From: Microbacterium suaedae
GTDB taxonomy: Bacteria > Actinomycetota > Actinomycetes > Actinomycetales > Microbacteriaceae
Direction: 5' to 3'
Length of the DNA stretch: 64,000 bases
Assembly (NCBI RefSeq): GCF_003254645.1
Contig: NZ_PNFD01000001.1
Location: 930,001 to 994,000, forward strand
Shown piece by piece: positions 40,766 through 51,100 of the stretch. How positions within the stretch are numbered: position 1 is the stretch's first letter; each line of letters opens with the position of its first letter. The notes beneath the pieces were generated by a model. It had not been told where the DNA came from and made no database searches. It saw only the letters and a program-made list of their open reading frames with translations. The translations under genes and the position numbers were made by a program.

Positions 40766-43108
40766 ATGACCCCGAACGACCCGCACGCGCACCACCACGA
40801 CGGCGACGACCACGACCACGACCACGCGACGGTCGAGACCACCGGGCACGACGGCCACACACGCGATGAACACGCCGGCCACGGCGGGCACTCAGAGCAC
40901 GGCGAGCACTCCGGTCCCGTCGGCCACGGCGGGCACTCAGAGCAGGGCGAGCACGGCGAACACTCCGAGCACGCCGGCCACGCCGGCCACGGGGATCACG
41001 CCGGCCACGGCGAGCATTCAGAGCAGGGCGAGCAGGGCGAGCAGGGCGAGCACTCCGAGCACTCCGAACACGCCGGTCCCGCCCGCCACGCCGACCACTC
41101 CGACCACTCCGACCACTCCGACCACGCCGGCCACGGGGATCACGTCGCGCGATTCCGGCGCCTGTTCTGGATCATGCTCGTGGTGGCGGTGCCCGTCGTC
41201 GCGCTGTCGCCGATGTTCGCGTCGCTCGTCGGCTATCCGCTGCCGGACGCGGCGTGGCTCTCCTGGGTGCCGCCGGTCCTCGGTTCCGTCATGTACGCGT
41301 GGGGCGGCGCCCCCTTCCTGACGGGGGCCGTCAGCGAGCTGCGGGCGCGACGCCCCGGCATGATGCTCCTCATCGGCCTCGCGATCACGGTCGCGTTTGT
41401 CGCGTCGTGGGGGTCGAGCCTCGGCGTGCTTCATCACGAGCTCGAGTTCTGGTGGGAGCTGGCGCTGCTGGTCGTCATCATGCTGCTCGGCCATTGGATC
41501 GAGATGCGCTCGATCGCACAGACGACGTCGGCGCTCGATTCGCTCGCCGCGCTCCTGCCCGACGAGGCCGAGCGGGTCGAGGGTGACACGACCGTCACGG
41601 TCGCCCCGGACGACCTCGCCGTCGGCGATGTCGTCGTGATCCGCCCGGGCGGGCGCGTGCCCGCCGACGGCCGCATCACGCAGGGATCGGCGAGCATGGA
41701 CGAGTCGATGATCACGGGCGAGTCCCGCCCAGTCTGGCGCGACGTCGGCGACGACGTCGTCGCGGGCACCGTCGCGACCGATTCCGGCGTTCGCGTCGAG
41801 ATCACGGCGACCGGCGAGGGCACGGCGCTTGCGGGGATCCAGCGCCTGGTCGCCGAAGCGCAGGCGTCGTCGTCGCGCGCACAGCGCCTCGCCGACCGAG
41901 CCGCCGCCCTGCTGTTCTGGTTCGCGCTCGGCGCCGGCATCATCACGGCCGTCGTGTGGGCGGCGATCGGGCTTCCCGACCAGGCCGTCGTGCGCACCAT
42001 CACGGTGCTCGTCATCGCATGCCCCCACGCCCTCGGCCTCGCAATCCCGCTCGTCGTATCGATCTCGACCGAACGGGCGGCACGCGGCGGGGTGCTCATC
42101 ACCGACCGGCTCGCGCTCGAGAGCATGCGCACCGTCGACACCGTGCTGTTCGACAAGACCGGCACGCTCACGGAGGGCGCCCCCGCCGTCACGGCCGTGC
42201 AGCCCGCCGACGGCATCGACGCCGACGAACTCGTCGCGCTGGCCGCCGCCGCCGAGACAGATTCCGAGCACCCGCTGGCACACGCGATCGTGTCCGCGGC
42301 CACTGAGCGGCAGATCCGGGTTCTCCCAGCGCACGACTTCTCGTCCTCCCCCGCGGTCGGCGTGCGCGCCGTCGTCGACGGCCGCGTCGTGCAGGTCGGC
42401 GGCCCATACATGCTCGCGCAGGAGGGCGCGGAAGAGCTCGCCGTCGCCGACGCGTGGCGCCGCGAGGGCGCGATCATCCTGCACGTGCTCGTCGACGGAT
42501 CCGTCGCCGGCGCGCTGCGCCTCGCGGACGGGATCCGCGCCGAGTCGCGCGAGGCCGTCGACGCGCTGCACGCACGCGGCGCGCAGGTCGTGATGATCAC
42601 GGGCGACGCCGAGGCCGTCGCGGCGTCGGTGGCCGCGGAGCTCGGCATCGACCGGTTCTTCGCGGGCGTGCGCCCCGAGGACAAGGCCGCCCGTGTGCGC
42701 GAGCTGCAGGCGGAGGGGCGGCGGGTCGCGATGGTCGGCGACGGAGTCAATGACGCCCCCGCGCTCGCCCAGGCAGACGTCGGGGTCGCCATCGGGGCCG
42801 GGACCGATGTCGCGATCGCCTCGGCGGGTGTGGTGCTCGCGAGCGACGACCCCCGCTCGGTGCTGTCGGTGATCGAGCTGTCGCGCGCCAGCTACGGCAA
42901 GATGCGACAGAACCTCTGGTGGGCGGCGGGCTACAACCTCATCTCGGTGCCGCTTGCGGCGGGCGTGCTCGCACCGATCGGCTTCGTGCTGCCCATGTCG
43001 GTGGGCGCGATCCTCATGTCGCTGTCGACCGTCGTCGTCGCGCTCAACGCTCAGACGCTGCGGCGACTCGATCTGCGCCCGGAGGCCGCGGTCGCGCGCC
43101 GCCGCTGA
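40766..43108 (+). CDS. copB: copper-translocating P1B-ATPase, CopB type, with a long His-rich N-terminus
   Basis: A 780-residue pump. Residues 1-128 are almost entirely His, Gly, Glu, Asp and Ser in repeated HxEH/GH/SDH units, a metal-binding tail in place of an HMA domain. The core begins with a helix near 133, then TGES near 317, the ion motif CPH (IACPHALG) near 417 rather than CPC, DKTGT near 461, SEHPLAHA near 500 and GDGVND near 657. His-rich tail plus CPH define the CopB subgroup, which acts on copper, perhaps Cu(II). AAGGAGG precedes the ATG. A CsoR box lies in the promoter. The 3' end overlaps a convergent hydrolase gene by 58 bp. Confidence 0.93.
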   Translation: MTPNDPHAHHHDGDDHDHDHATVETTGHDGHTRDEHAGHGGHSEHGEHSGPVGHGGHSEQGEHGEHSEHAGHAGHGDHAGHGEHSEQGEQGEQGEHSEHSEHAGPARHADHSDHSDHSDHAGHGDHVARFRRLFWIMLVVAVPVVALSPMFASLVGYPLPDAAWLSWVPPVLGSVMYAWGGAPFLTGAVSELRARRPGMMLLIGLAITVAFVASWGSSLGVLHHELEFWWELALLVVIMLLGHWIEMRSIAQTTSALDSLAALLPDEAERVEGDTTVTVAPDDLAVGDVVVIRPGGRVPADGRITQGSASMDESMITGESRPVWRDVGDDVVAGTVATDSGVRVEITATGEGTALAGIQRLVAEAQASSSRAQRLADRAAALLFWFALGAGIITAVVWAAIGLPDQAVVRTITVLVIACPHALGLAIPLVVSISTERAARGGVLITDRLALESMRTVDTVLFDKTGTLTEGAPAVTAVQPADGIDADELVALAAAAETDSEHPLAHAIVSAATERQIRVLPAHDFSSSPAVGVRAVVDGRVVQVGGPYMLAQEGAEELAVADAWRREGAIILHVLVDGSVAGALRLADGIRAESREAVDALHARGAQVVMITGDAEAVAASVAAELGIDRFFAGVRPEDKAARVRELQAEGRRVAMVGDGVNDAPALAQADVGVAIGAGTDVAIASAGVVLASDDPRSVLSVIELSRASYGKMRQNLWWAAGYNLISVPLAAGVLAPIGFVLPMSVGAILMSLSTVVVALNAQTLRRLDLRPEAAVARRR

Positions 43109-43851
43109 CCGGCCGCGTCGCCGGGCAGGGGCAGGAGGTCGGGGTGCGCCGCGCGCTCCTCGAGCCAGGTACGGAGGATGCGATTGAACAGCTCGGGATC
43201 CTCACCATTCCACGCGTGGTGCATGCCGGGGGCGAGCCCCGTCGTCGCGCGGGGCGCGCCCGCCCGGATGACCCGGAGCGAGTCGTGGAAGTAGGCGGTC
43301 TCCTTCTCGCCGGCCACTGCCATCAGCGGGGCGGTGATCCTCTCGGATGCGATCAGTCCGCCGGGGTACACCTCGGCCAGCTGCTGGCGAATGTTCTCGC
43401 GAGTGACAGGTGGCGTGACCGCGAGGAAGTCCTCGGCGTCGGCACCCCGAAGGCCGAACTGACGCGCAGTACCGACCCAGTAGAACCGACGGTTCCAGAC
43501 AGCGAGCGCGACGCGATTCGCGGCCCGCATCGCCCACGTGTACGGCAGGACCGAGGCTCCCGTGACGAATACCGACGCGACGCGATCCGGATAGCGCGAC
43601 GCGAGGTGGAGGGCGGTGATGCCGCCGAGCGAGAGACCGACGAGATCGACCGATTGGCCCACCTCCTCGTCGATCACGTCGACGAGCCTGTCGGCGACAG
43701 CGTCGAAGCTGATCCATGGATCCTCCCGGCGCGACCGATAGCCGGGGAGGTCGGGAGCAAGTGTGAGGCGGTCGCTGAGCGCGGCGACCTGGGGCTCCCA
43801 GATCCAGCCGCCGACGTTGCCCCCGTGCAGGAACATCACCGGACGATTCAT
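43051..43851 (-). CDS. alpha/beta hydrolase
   Basis: A 266-residue alpha/beta-fold hydrolase. VMFLHGGNVGGWIW near residue 5 forms the oxyanion loop; the nucleophile is in DLVGLSLGGITALHL near 90; AGEKETAYF holds the probable acid, and the catalytic His is in GMHHAWNGEDPE near 217. The last 20 residues, Arg- and Ser-rich, are encoded antisense to the end of the copper ATPase gene and look like a recent run-on. It overlaps the PadR gene (ATGA), forming a two-gene unit. The substrate is unknown; such pairs often detoxify a compound sensed by the regulator. Confidence 0.85.
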   Translation of the reverse strand: MNRPVMFLHGGNVGGWIWEPQVAALSDRLTLAPDLPGYRSRREDPWISFDAVADRLVDVIDEEVGQSVDLVGLSLGGITALHLASRYPDRVASVFVTGASVLPYTWAMRAANRVALAVWNRRFYWVGTARQFGLRGADAEDFLAVTPPVTRENIRQQLAEVYPGGLIASERITAPLMAVAGEKETAYFHDSLRVIRAGAPRATTGLAPGMHHAWNGEDPELFNRILRTWLEERAAHPDLLPLPGDAAGQRRRATAASGRRSSRRSV

Positions 43852-44408
43852 CGTTCCTCCTCTTTCGGGATCCCGGCGAGCAGGTCGTCGAGCCAGTCGA
43901 TGTGCAGGTCATGGTCGCTGATCCCGTGATCGAGCGTCTTCGATCGCAGCCATCCCGCGCGATCGACCGAAGGATCGGGGCGCGGGGTGCGCTCGCGGAT
44001 CCCGCGAAGCTCATCCCGGGCGGCGACCGTCTCGTCTCGCCTCCGCGCGATCACGCTCCGCAGCGTGTCGTCATCGAGATCGCCCGCGAAGAACATCCGC
44101 GCGAGGAAGGCGTCGCGCTCGGGCTGCCGATCGGGATCCGACGCGAGCCACTCGTCGAGCGCTTCCTGTCCCGCTCGTGTGATGTGATGCACCACCCGAT
44201 CCGGCGCATCGGTGCCCGGCACGGTCTCGACGCGCGCGTGCCCATCGGCGACGAGCCGCGCCAGCGTGCGGTAGATCTGTGCCTTATCGGCCGACCAGAA
44301 GTAGCTCGCTGACGACCGGAAGGCACGCATGAGGTCGTATCCCGTCATCGGCTGCAGAGACAGGAACCCGAGGATGATGCGCGCGAGGATCACACGGCCA
44401 GTGTGCAT
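43848..44408 (-). CDS. PadR-family transcriptional regulator
   Basis: A 186-residue PadR regulator: an N-terminal winged helix (ILGFLSLQPMTGYDLMRAF, QIYRTLARLVADGHARVE, PDRVVHHITRAGQEALDEWL) followed by a helical dimerisation domain (residues 95-180). MTGYDL and IYRTLARL are family hallmarks. It is upstream of and coupled to the hydrolase gene. The 24-bp inverted repeat at 44411-44434, directly before the start codon, is the probable autoregulatory site. No Shine-Dalgarno sequence is visible, so the mRNA may be leaderless. Confidence 0.9.
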   Translation of the reverse strand: MHTGRVILARIILGFLSLQPMTGYDLMRAFRSSASYFWSADKAQIYRTLARLVADGHARVETVPGTDAPDRVVHHITRAGQEALDEWLASDPDRQPERDAFLARMFFAGDLDDDTLRSVIARRRDETVAARDELRGIRERTPRPDPSVDRAGWLRSKTLDHGISDHDLHIDWLDDLLAGIPKEEER

Positions 44409-44410
44409 CC

Positions 44411-44434
44411 GGCTAGTCGATAAGTCAACTAGCC
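44411..44434. promoter_or_regulatory. inverted repeat before the PadR gene, probable operator
   Basis: GGCTAGT, ten bases, ACTAGCC: perfect 7-bp arms ending two bases before the PadR start codon. Its position and symmetry suit a PadR dimer repressing its own transcription. Confidence 0.62.
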
Positions 44435-44531
44435 TCGTTCGGCGGCTCCCTCACGATGACCCGGCTCCACGGCAATTGCCAACAGGCGGTTGAACGACGT
44501 TCGAGGCCGCACCACCCCTACGCTCGACACC

Positions 44532-44936
44532 ATGACCGACGCCATCAGCCACTACCGCGCGAAGCTCCAGTTCGAGACCGACGCCGCCGACACCTACGCC
44601 GCGCAGAAGGCCGGAGAGGAGTTCGTCCTCGTCGACACCCGGTCCTCCGAGGCGTGGGCGCAGGGGCACGCGAAGGGCGCGGTCCACATGCCCACACGCG
44701 AGATCGCGGATCGCGCCACCGACGAGATCCCGGCCGGAACGCCTGTCGTCGTGTATTGCTGGAGCCCCGGCTGCAACGGCGGCGACAAGGCCGCGCTCGC
44801 GTTCGCCGAGCTCGGATACCCGGTGAAGCTGATGATCGGCGGCTTCGAGTACTGGGCTCGCGAGGGCTACCCCGTCGTGACGGACGACGGCGAGACGCGC
44901 GCGCCAGTCGACCCGCTCACAGGCGTCGTGCGCTGA
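44532..44936 (+). CDS. rhodanese-like sulfurtransferase domain protein
   Basis: A 134-residue single rhodanese domain. FVLVDTRSSEAWAQGHAKGAVHMP is the CH2A region near residues 32-55. The active-site loop VVVYCWSPGCNGGDKAALAF near 75-95 carries Cys in YCWSPGC, and GFEYWAREGYPV is the CH2B end. The catalytic Cys is followed by WSPGCN, a loop variant seen in several actinobacterial rhodaneses. It starts at ATG 44532 with TACGCT seven bases upstream, a leaderless arrangement. It stands alone, divergent from PadR. Confidence 0.88.
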   Translation: MTDAISHYRAKLQFETDAADTYAAQKAGEEFVLVDTRSSEAWAQGHAKGAVHMPTREIADRATDEIPAGTPVVVYCWSPGCNGGDKAALAFAELGYPVKLMIGGFEYWAREGYPVVTDDGETRAPVDPLTGVVR

Positions 44937-44944
44937 TCTCTCGC

Positions 44945-45075
44945 CCCAGGATCCGCGAGGCGACCGGGCTCCGGTTCAGTCGCGCCCGCGTCGCCGGCGA
45001 CCAGCCCCGCGACGGGCGGGACGGTCGTGCGCGGATGCCCATCGGAGCCGCTCCGTCTCGGGATCGCGCGGCGAG
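44945..45075 (-). pseudogene. remnant of an aminoglycoside-phosphotransferase-like gene
   Basis: On the minus strand ETERLRWASAH, then, after a one-base shift, TVPPVAGLVAGDAGA, matches AERLRWASAHATVPPVVALLGD in the intact phosphotransferase at 57511-58275. About 45 nt are nearly identical at DNA level (45017-45060 with 58013-58057). No start, catalytic HGD or C-terminus is present, so it is a decayed fragment. Confidence 0.6.
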
Positions 45076-45106
45076 GCCGGACGAGCCGTCGTTCCGCCCG
45101 CGAAGT

Positions 45107-45148
45107 CCGGTCGTGGCACCGCCGCAGAGCGGTCGGCGCCACGACCGG
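45107..45148. terminator. hairpin between rhodanese and surface-protein genes
   Basis: CCGGTCGTGGC and GCCACGACCGG, 11 perfect base pairs with a 20-nt loop that can itself pair partly, followed by TTTCGT on the plus strand. It lies six bases after the end of the surface-protein gene and can terminate from either side. Confidence 0.65.
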
Positions 45149-45153
45149 TTTCG

Positions 45154-48100
45154 TCACATCAGCTCGTCGAGCGTCTCCCTGCTCCGCCGGCGGCGGGCCA
45201 CGATCAGCGCCACCGCACCGCCGAACAGAGTCAGGACGCCCGCTGCGAGGAGCACCATCGAGACGGTCCCGCCGGTCGACGAGAGATCGCTCGGCGATTC
45301 GGGCTCGTCGGGGATCGCACATGCCTCCGCGTCGTCGACGAGATCGTTGTGCGCGACCCCCGCCGTGTTCGCAAAGCCCGCGGCCTCGCCGGATCCGAGA
45401 TCCGCACATGCGTACGTCGTCGCGTCCGCGGCGTCGCCATCAACCGTTGCCGTGACCTCGACGCGGTACGTGTGCGCGGCGCCCGCGGGAAGCACGACTC
45501 CGGCAGCGACGAGGTTGTCGTCCGCACCGTTCTCCCCCTGCCCCGTCCACGATCCCGCGAGGTTCACGCCTTCGGGGGCGCCGACGATCTCGGCCTCGGA
45601 GACATCGATGCCTGCTCCGAAGCGCAGCCGATCCACGAGGTCGTACTCACCGACAGCGGCACCGTCGTTCGAGACGACGAGCTCGTACTCGATCGTCCAC
45701 TCCCCGGCCTCGTTCGAGGTGGGCGCGTCGACGACGGACTTGTCGATCAGGATCGACGGCAGCGGAGCGCAGTCCGTGTCGGTCTGCTCGCCTCCCGTCT
45801 CGTCCGTGAGCGTGGCGGCGTTGTTGAGCGCCTGCTCCAAGCGGTTCTCTCCCGGCGCCGCCGTGCACGCCGCGGATCCGGTCCCGTCCGGAGCAGCATC
45901 CGCGAAGCGGAGCGGCACGTCGGCGAGCACCGTCACCCGGTAGATATGCGGGGCGTAGCCCTCGTCGTCGATCCCCGCGAGCTCGACGTCGGTCGCAAGC
46001 CTCTGGTTCTGCTCGCCATCGAACGACTCGTCGATCTCGATGCCCTCTGGGCCCGCGGCCTCGGTCCGGACGACCTCGACCTCGGGCGCGAAGAGGAACT
46101 CATCGTCGAGGTCGTACACGGTGCGGGCGGCGCCTGTGTTCCCGACGGTCAGCTCGTAGACGACCTCCCACCGACCGTCGCCGATCGGATCAGCCGAGAC
46201 AAGCTGCTTGTCGAGCACCGGCTTGCCCGCGACGACGCACTCGTCGTCGTCCTCGGGCTGACCGTTCCACGTCACCGTCGCGACGTTGTGAAGGGATCCA
46301 TCGGCGACAGCACCATCATCCGTCGTGCACGAGGCCGCATCACCCGGATCCTCGACCTGTGACAGGTCGAGCGCATACCGGATCGTCACGGAGTAGGTGT
46401 GAACGACGGATGCGCCGTCCGCCCCTGCGATCGGCTGGCCGGTGACGATGCGCTCCTCACCGTTCGTTCCGAACGCGTCGTTGATGCCGACGCTGTCCGG
46501 CGCATCCGTGGACACATCCTGCACGCCGATGACGGCGACGCCTTCGCCCACAGTGAGGCTGTCGTCGAGGTCGTACGACCCCGCGCCGGGGCCGCGGTTC
46601 GTGACCGTGATCTCGTACGTCGCGTCGTAGACGCCCGTCTCCCCGTCGATCGGCAAGACTGCGCCCTGGAGGGACTTGGCGATCTCGATGAGCGGCAGCT
46701 CGGCACATGCCTCGTCGGTAACGACGTAGCCGTTGTGGTCGAGCATCGCCCCGTTCGCCAACCCGCCGTTCTCGCCCGAACCGGGCTCGGGGCAGGTGAG
46801 CGACAGCGGTTCGGCCTCTGCCTCGTCGAGCGACACGATCGTCTGCACGCGGTAGGTGTGAGACGCCCCCGCCTCGATCGCGACCTCGCCCGCGATGAGG
46901 TTCTCGACCGCGTCGGGCTCGGCCCCGGATCCCGTCCACTCCTCGGAGAGCGTGACGCCGTCGGGGCCGCTCACGACCTCGGCAGATTCGAGCTGGACGT
47001 CGTCACCGTAGCGCAGCTGGTCGTAGACGTCGTACGTCCCCGCTGCGGGCCCGTTGTTGGTGGCGACGACGTCGTAGACGACCGTCCATGTCCCGTCGCC
47101 ATTCTCGGTCGGGCCCGAGGACACCGACTTCTCGACGATGATGTCCGCCACCGTGACGCAGGCCTCCGCGTCGTCGGTCAGATCGTTGTGCTCGATCTGA
47201 GCGGCGTTCGACAGCCCGCCACCGGAGTCATCGGCGGCATCGCATGACGTGACGGCCGGCACACCGTCGGCGGTGTCGAGTGAGAAGACGACCTCCACCT
47301 GGTAGGTGTGCGCCTCTCCCGCGGCAAGCATCACATCCGTGGCGATGACGTTCTCCGGTGCGTCGTGGTCCGCACCAAGGCCGGTCCATGACCCACTGGG
47401 CGTGACCCCCTCGGGCGACGTCACGACGGCGCCGGTCTCGACGACCAGGTCACCATCCGCCGTCATCTTGTCCGTGACACTGTAGACGCCGTCCGCGGCC
47501 CCGTCGTTTGTCGCGACGATGTCGTACAGCACCGTCCAAGTACCGTCGCCGTTCGCCACGGGGCCCTCCGACACCGTCTTGGCGATGTCGATCGACGGGA
47601 TCGGCGCGCAGGCCCAGTCCTCGTCCACCCCGCCCAGCGGATCCGTGAGGCTCGTCGTGTTGGTGAACGCACGGTCCAGCGACGCGGCCGCGTCCTCGCC
47701 GCACGCGGTGGGATCCGGATCCCCTCCCGCGCCCTCGATCGACAGCGGCACCGAGGCGACGACCGCCACCTCATAGACGTGCTCGGTGTACCCCTCATCG
47801 TCATTGCCTGCAAGGGGAACCTCGGAGGCGATCACGAGCTCGTCCTGCCCGTTCCAGGCAGGCTCTTCAAGCGATACGCCGTCGGGAGACGCTGTCACCT
47901 CGGCCGAGGTGATCGTCGCCTCGTCGGTGAACCGCAGCTCGTCCTCCAGCGTGTAGGCCGTCGACTGAGCGGTCGGGTTCGACACCGTGATGCCGTAGAG
48001 GATCTCCCACTCACCCTCGCCGATCGGCTTCGCCGAGAGGATCTCCTTGGCATGCTTGGGGTCGCCGACGACCTCGATCCCCGCGGGGTCGCAGTCGATC

Positions 48101-51100
48101 GTCGGGGGCTCCTCCGCATCGGGCGGCGTGTCTGTGACGGCGCATGCCGTGTTGACGAACTCATCGCCGATGTCGGCCGGCAGCGTCATCGTGTACTCGA
48201 AGGTCTCGATATCGCCGGGGATCAGCTCTTCGACGAAGAACGGTCCCTCCGCAGGGAGCTGGTCGTCCGAGATCTCCACGTTCGTCAGAGTGCCCTGGCC
48301 GGTGTTCTCGATGACGATCCGATACGGCACCTCGTCTCCCGCTCGGTACCGAGGGAAGTCTGAGACGTCCTGCGCGTCGCGCCACTCGCCGTCCGCGTCC
48401 TGCACGTACTTCTTCAGTTCCGCGGCGTAGTGGTTGGCGACGAGCAACGGCGCCGAGGTTCGCATGACGAGTTCGGTGTGCTCGGCGCGCGCCTGAGCAC
48501 TGTTCCAGAACACGTCCTCGCCGACGGCCCCGTCGACCGCGATCACGATCTGGAAGGTGAACGTGTCCCCCGAGGCGAACTCGCCTCCGATCACGCGGAT
48601 CGCGGTCGCGTCCGCGAGCGGATCCGTCGTCCACCCGACCGTGTTGCCGGTGACGTCGCCCGCGCTGCCGTTCGACGGATCCGCGGGGTCATCGCTCACC
48701 GTCGAGACGTCGGCGTTCGTGTAGTACACCGTGCCGCCGTCTTGGAGCACGACGTCGTCGAGCACATAGGAGCCCGAGAACGACGTCCCCCGGTCATCCC
48801 CGTTGTACGGGAGAACATCGATCGTGTCCGTGTACGCCTGCGGCGTCGGGTCGAACGACTCGAGCTGCACGGTCCACGACCCGGTTCCGCTGCCGTCGCC
48901 ATCCTCGTTCGGGATGTAGTCCACATCGCTCGTCTTGAGGATCGACGTGTACCCGTTCGTGGTGGTCGTCACCGTCGACTCGGCCGGGGTGCTCCAGTCG
49001 CCTGCATCCGGCCGCGTCTCGGTCGCGCCCATGCGTGCCCACGAGGTGTTGGTGAGGGCCGTGCCGGGCTCCACGCTGGCGTCGGCTATCGCCTGATACG
49101 TGAGCTGGTGCTCGACGTTGGTCGCAACGCCGTCGATCCGCCAGTCCAGGACCTGCCGCCCCTCGCCATCGGTCGTGATCGTCGGCTCGGGATCCGCGGA
49201 GCCCGCGACGTACGTCATACCGAGCGGCAGACGGTCACGGATCTCGAAGCCGTCCATCGTCGGCGGCAGAAGAGCGGATCCCGTTGCCGCGTAGGTGAGA
49301 GTGAACTCAGCGGGCACACCGACGGTGATGGAGGACTCCGCCGCTTCCTTCTCGATGTAGGGCAGGGCCGCGACCACGCGGAGGATGTCGCGTCGCCCGT
49401 TCGTGTTCGGGTAGCGCGCGTCGGCAGTCGGGGTGACCACGCGTGAGGTCTCGGGCCCCCGCCACACGTCGTCGCCCTTCATCGCCGACCCGAACATCCA
49501 CACGTCCTGGCCCGCCTGCACATCGGCGTCGATCGTCGAGTACGCGTAGAGCACGATCCGGTCAGACGCCGTCTCCGCATACCGCGCCCAGTCGAAGGAG
49601 ACGCGCACGGCCGTGATCGTCGACAGATCCGCCGGCTCTTCGGTCACCCAGGTTCCACTCCCGCAATCAAACTGATCCGGGTCTCCCGTATCCCCCGTGA
49701 ACCACTCGAACAGATAGTCACCGCTCTCGCCCGGACCGTACTCGAAGGTAAAGCCGTCGCTCGGATCCCATCCAGCGACCTGCGTGCTCGTGTACGTGAC
49801 GTAATCGGAGTCGAGGACGAGGCAGTTCCCGAACGTCTCGTCGTCGGCATGACCCTGTCCCGGGCGGTTCGTCGTCCGCTGCTCCACCTCGGTCCCGGTC
49901 GGCACGCGATAGGAGTCATCCCAGTAGTTCCCGCCAGAGCCCGTGTAGATGCGGCCCCAGCTCGCCGCCCACGCCCCCGGAAGCGTGTAGGACTTGTTCG
50001 TCGTGTTGTTGCCCGCCGGGTCGACGAAGGTCTGCCCCGTCGGCGCCTCATAGGTCACCGGATCGGCCACGACCGAAATCGACCCTGCCGCGTCCGTCGA
50101 CACCTCGAACCAGAGGGTTCCCGACGCGATCGCGTCCCAATTCGGCGGAAGCGGGTTCTCCGAGGAATCCTCCGTCGGAACGGTCAGCAGGGAGTAGTCG
50201 ATGCCGGACAGTGTGAGATCGAACGTGTTCGCCCCCGTCTGCGTCAGGGTGCAGTCGTCGACGAAAGGAGCGTTCCGAGCGGGAACATCCGGGCGCCCGG
50301 AGAACGGGTGCCCGTCGGCACTCTGCCAGTCGTTGAACGGTCCGCATCCGACGTGCTGGCCGTACTGCTCACGCTCATCCGCTCCGACGGAGACCGACGA
50401 ACCGTCCTGCGTCGTGATCGTCAGGGGATACGTCACCGAATTGGGGCCCGCATCCGAACCCTTCGCGAGACGCAGCGTCCACTGCGTGTTCACGACGACG
50501 CTGCTCGGGTTCGTCGGCTCGTCCCAGTCCTGGAAGTTGGTGTTCTGCCCGAAGTACATGTCCATCGCGAAGTCGTTCAGGATCTCGACGGGCGGCAGCT
50601 CGACGAAATGATCGCCGACCGCCCCCTCGAGCGTGACCTCCTCACCCGTCGAGCCGGTGGGCACGACGGGAGTCTGCAGGACGAGCGCGGTGCCCATCCG
50701 CACCGCGCCGAAATTGCAGGTGAGCGTCGTGCCATCGTCGGAGATCCCCGACGCGGGCTCGACGCCATCGGTGAGGCAGACATCGGGCACATCGTGGAAG
50801 ACGGCGCTGCCGAGCGCGAAACTCGCGGTCACGTTCTCGACGAAGTCGTTGCCTGCGGGCGTCCCGGAGTCATTGACGTTGATGCGCCACTCGGCCACCA
50901 CGGGCTCGCCGCGGCCGACCGTTTCGGGCTGATCGAGCCACGCGCCGGTCATCTCGTACTCCGGCTCGCCCGACGCAGGGGTCGGCTCACCTGCGGCCGT
51001 CGCGAGCTGGGGCGCCGAGATGAGACCTGCGACGAGAATGACCGCCGTCGCGGCGGCAACCATGCGGGTGCGCTTCGCCAGCGCGTCCCATCTCATCCAG

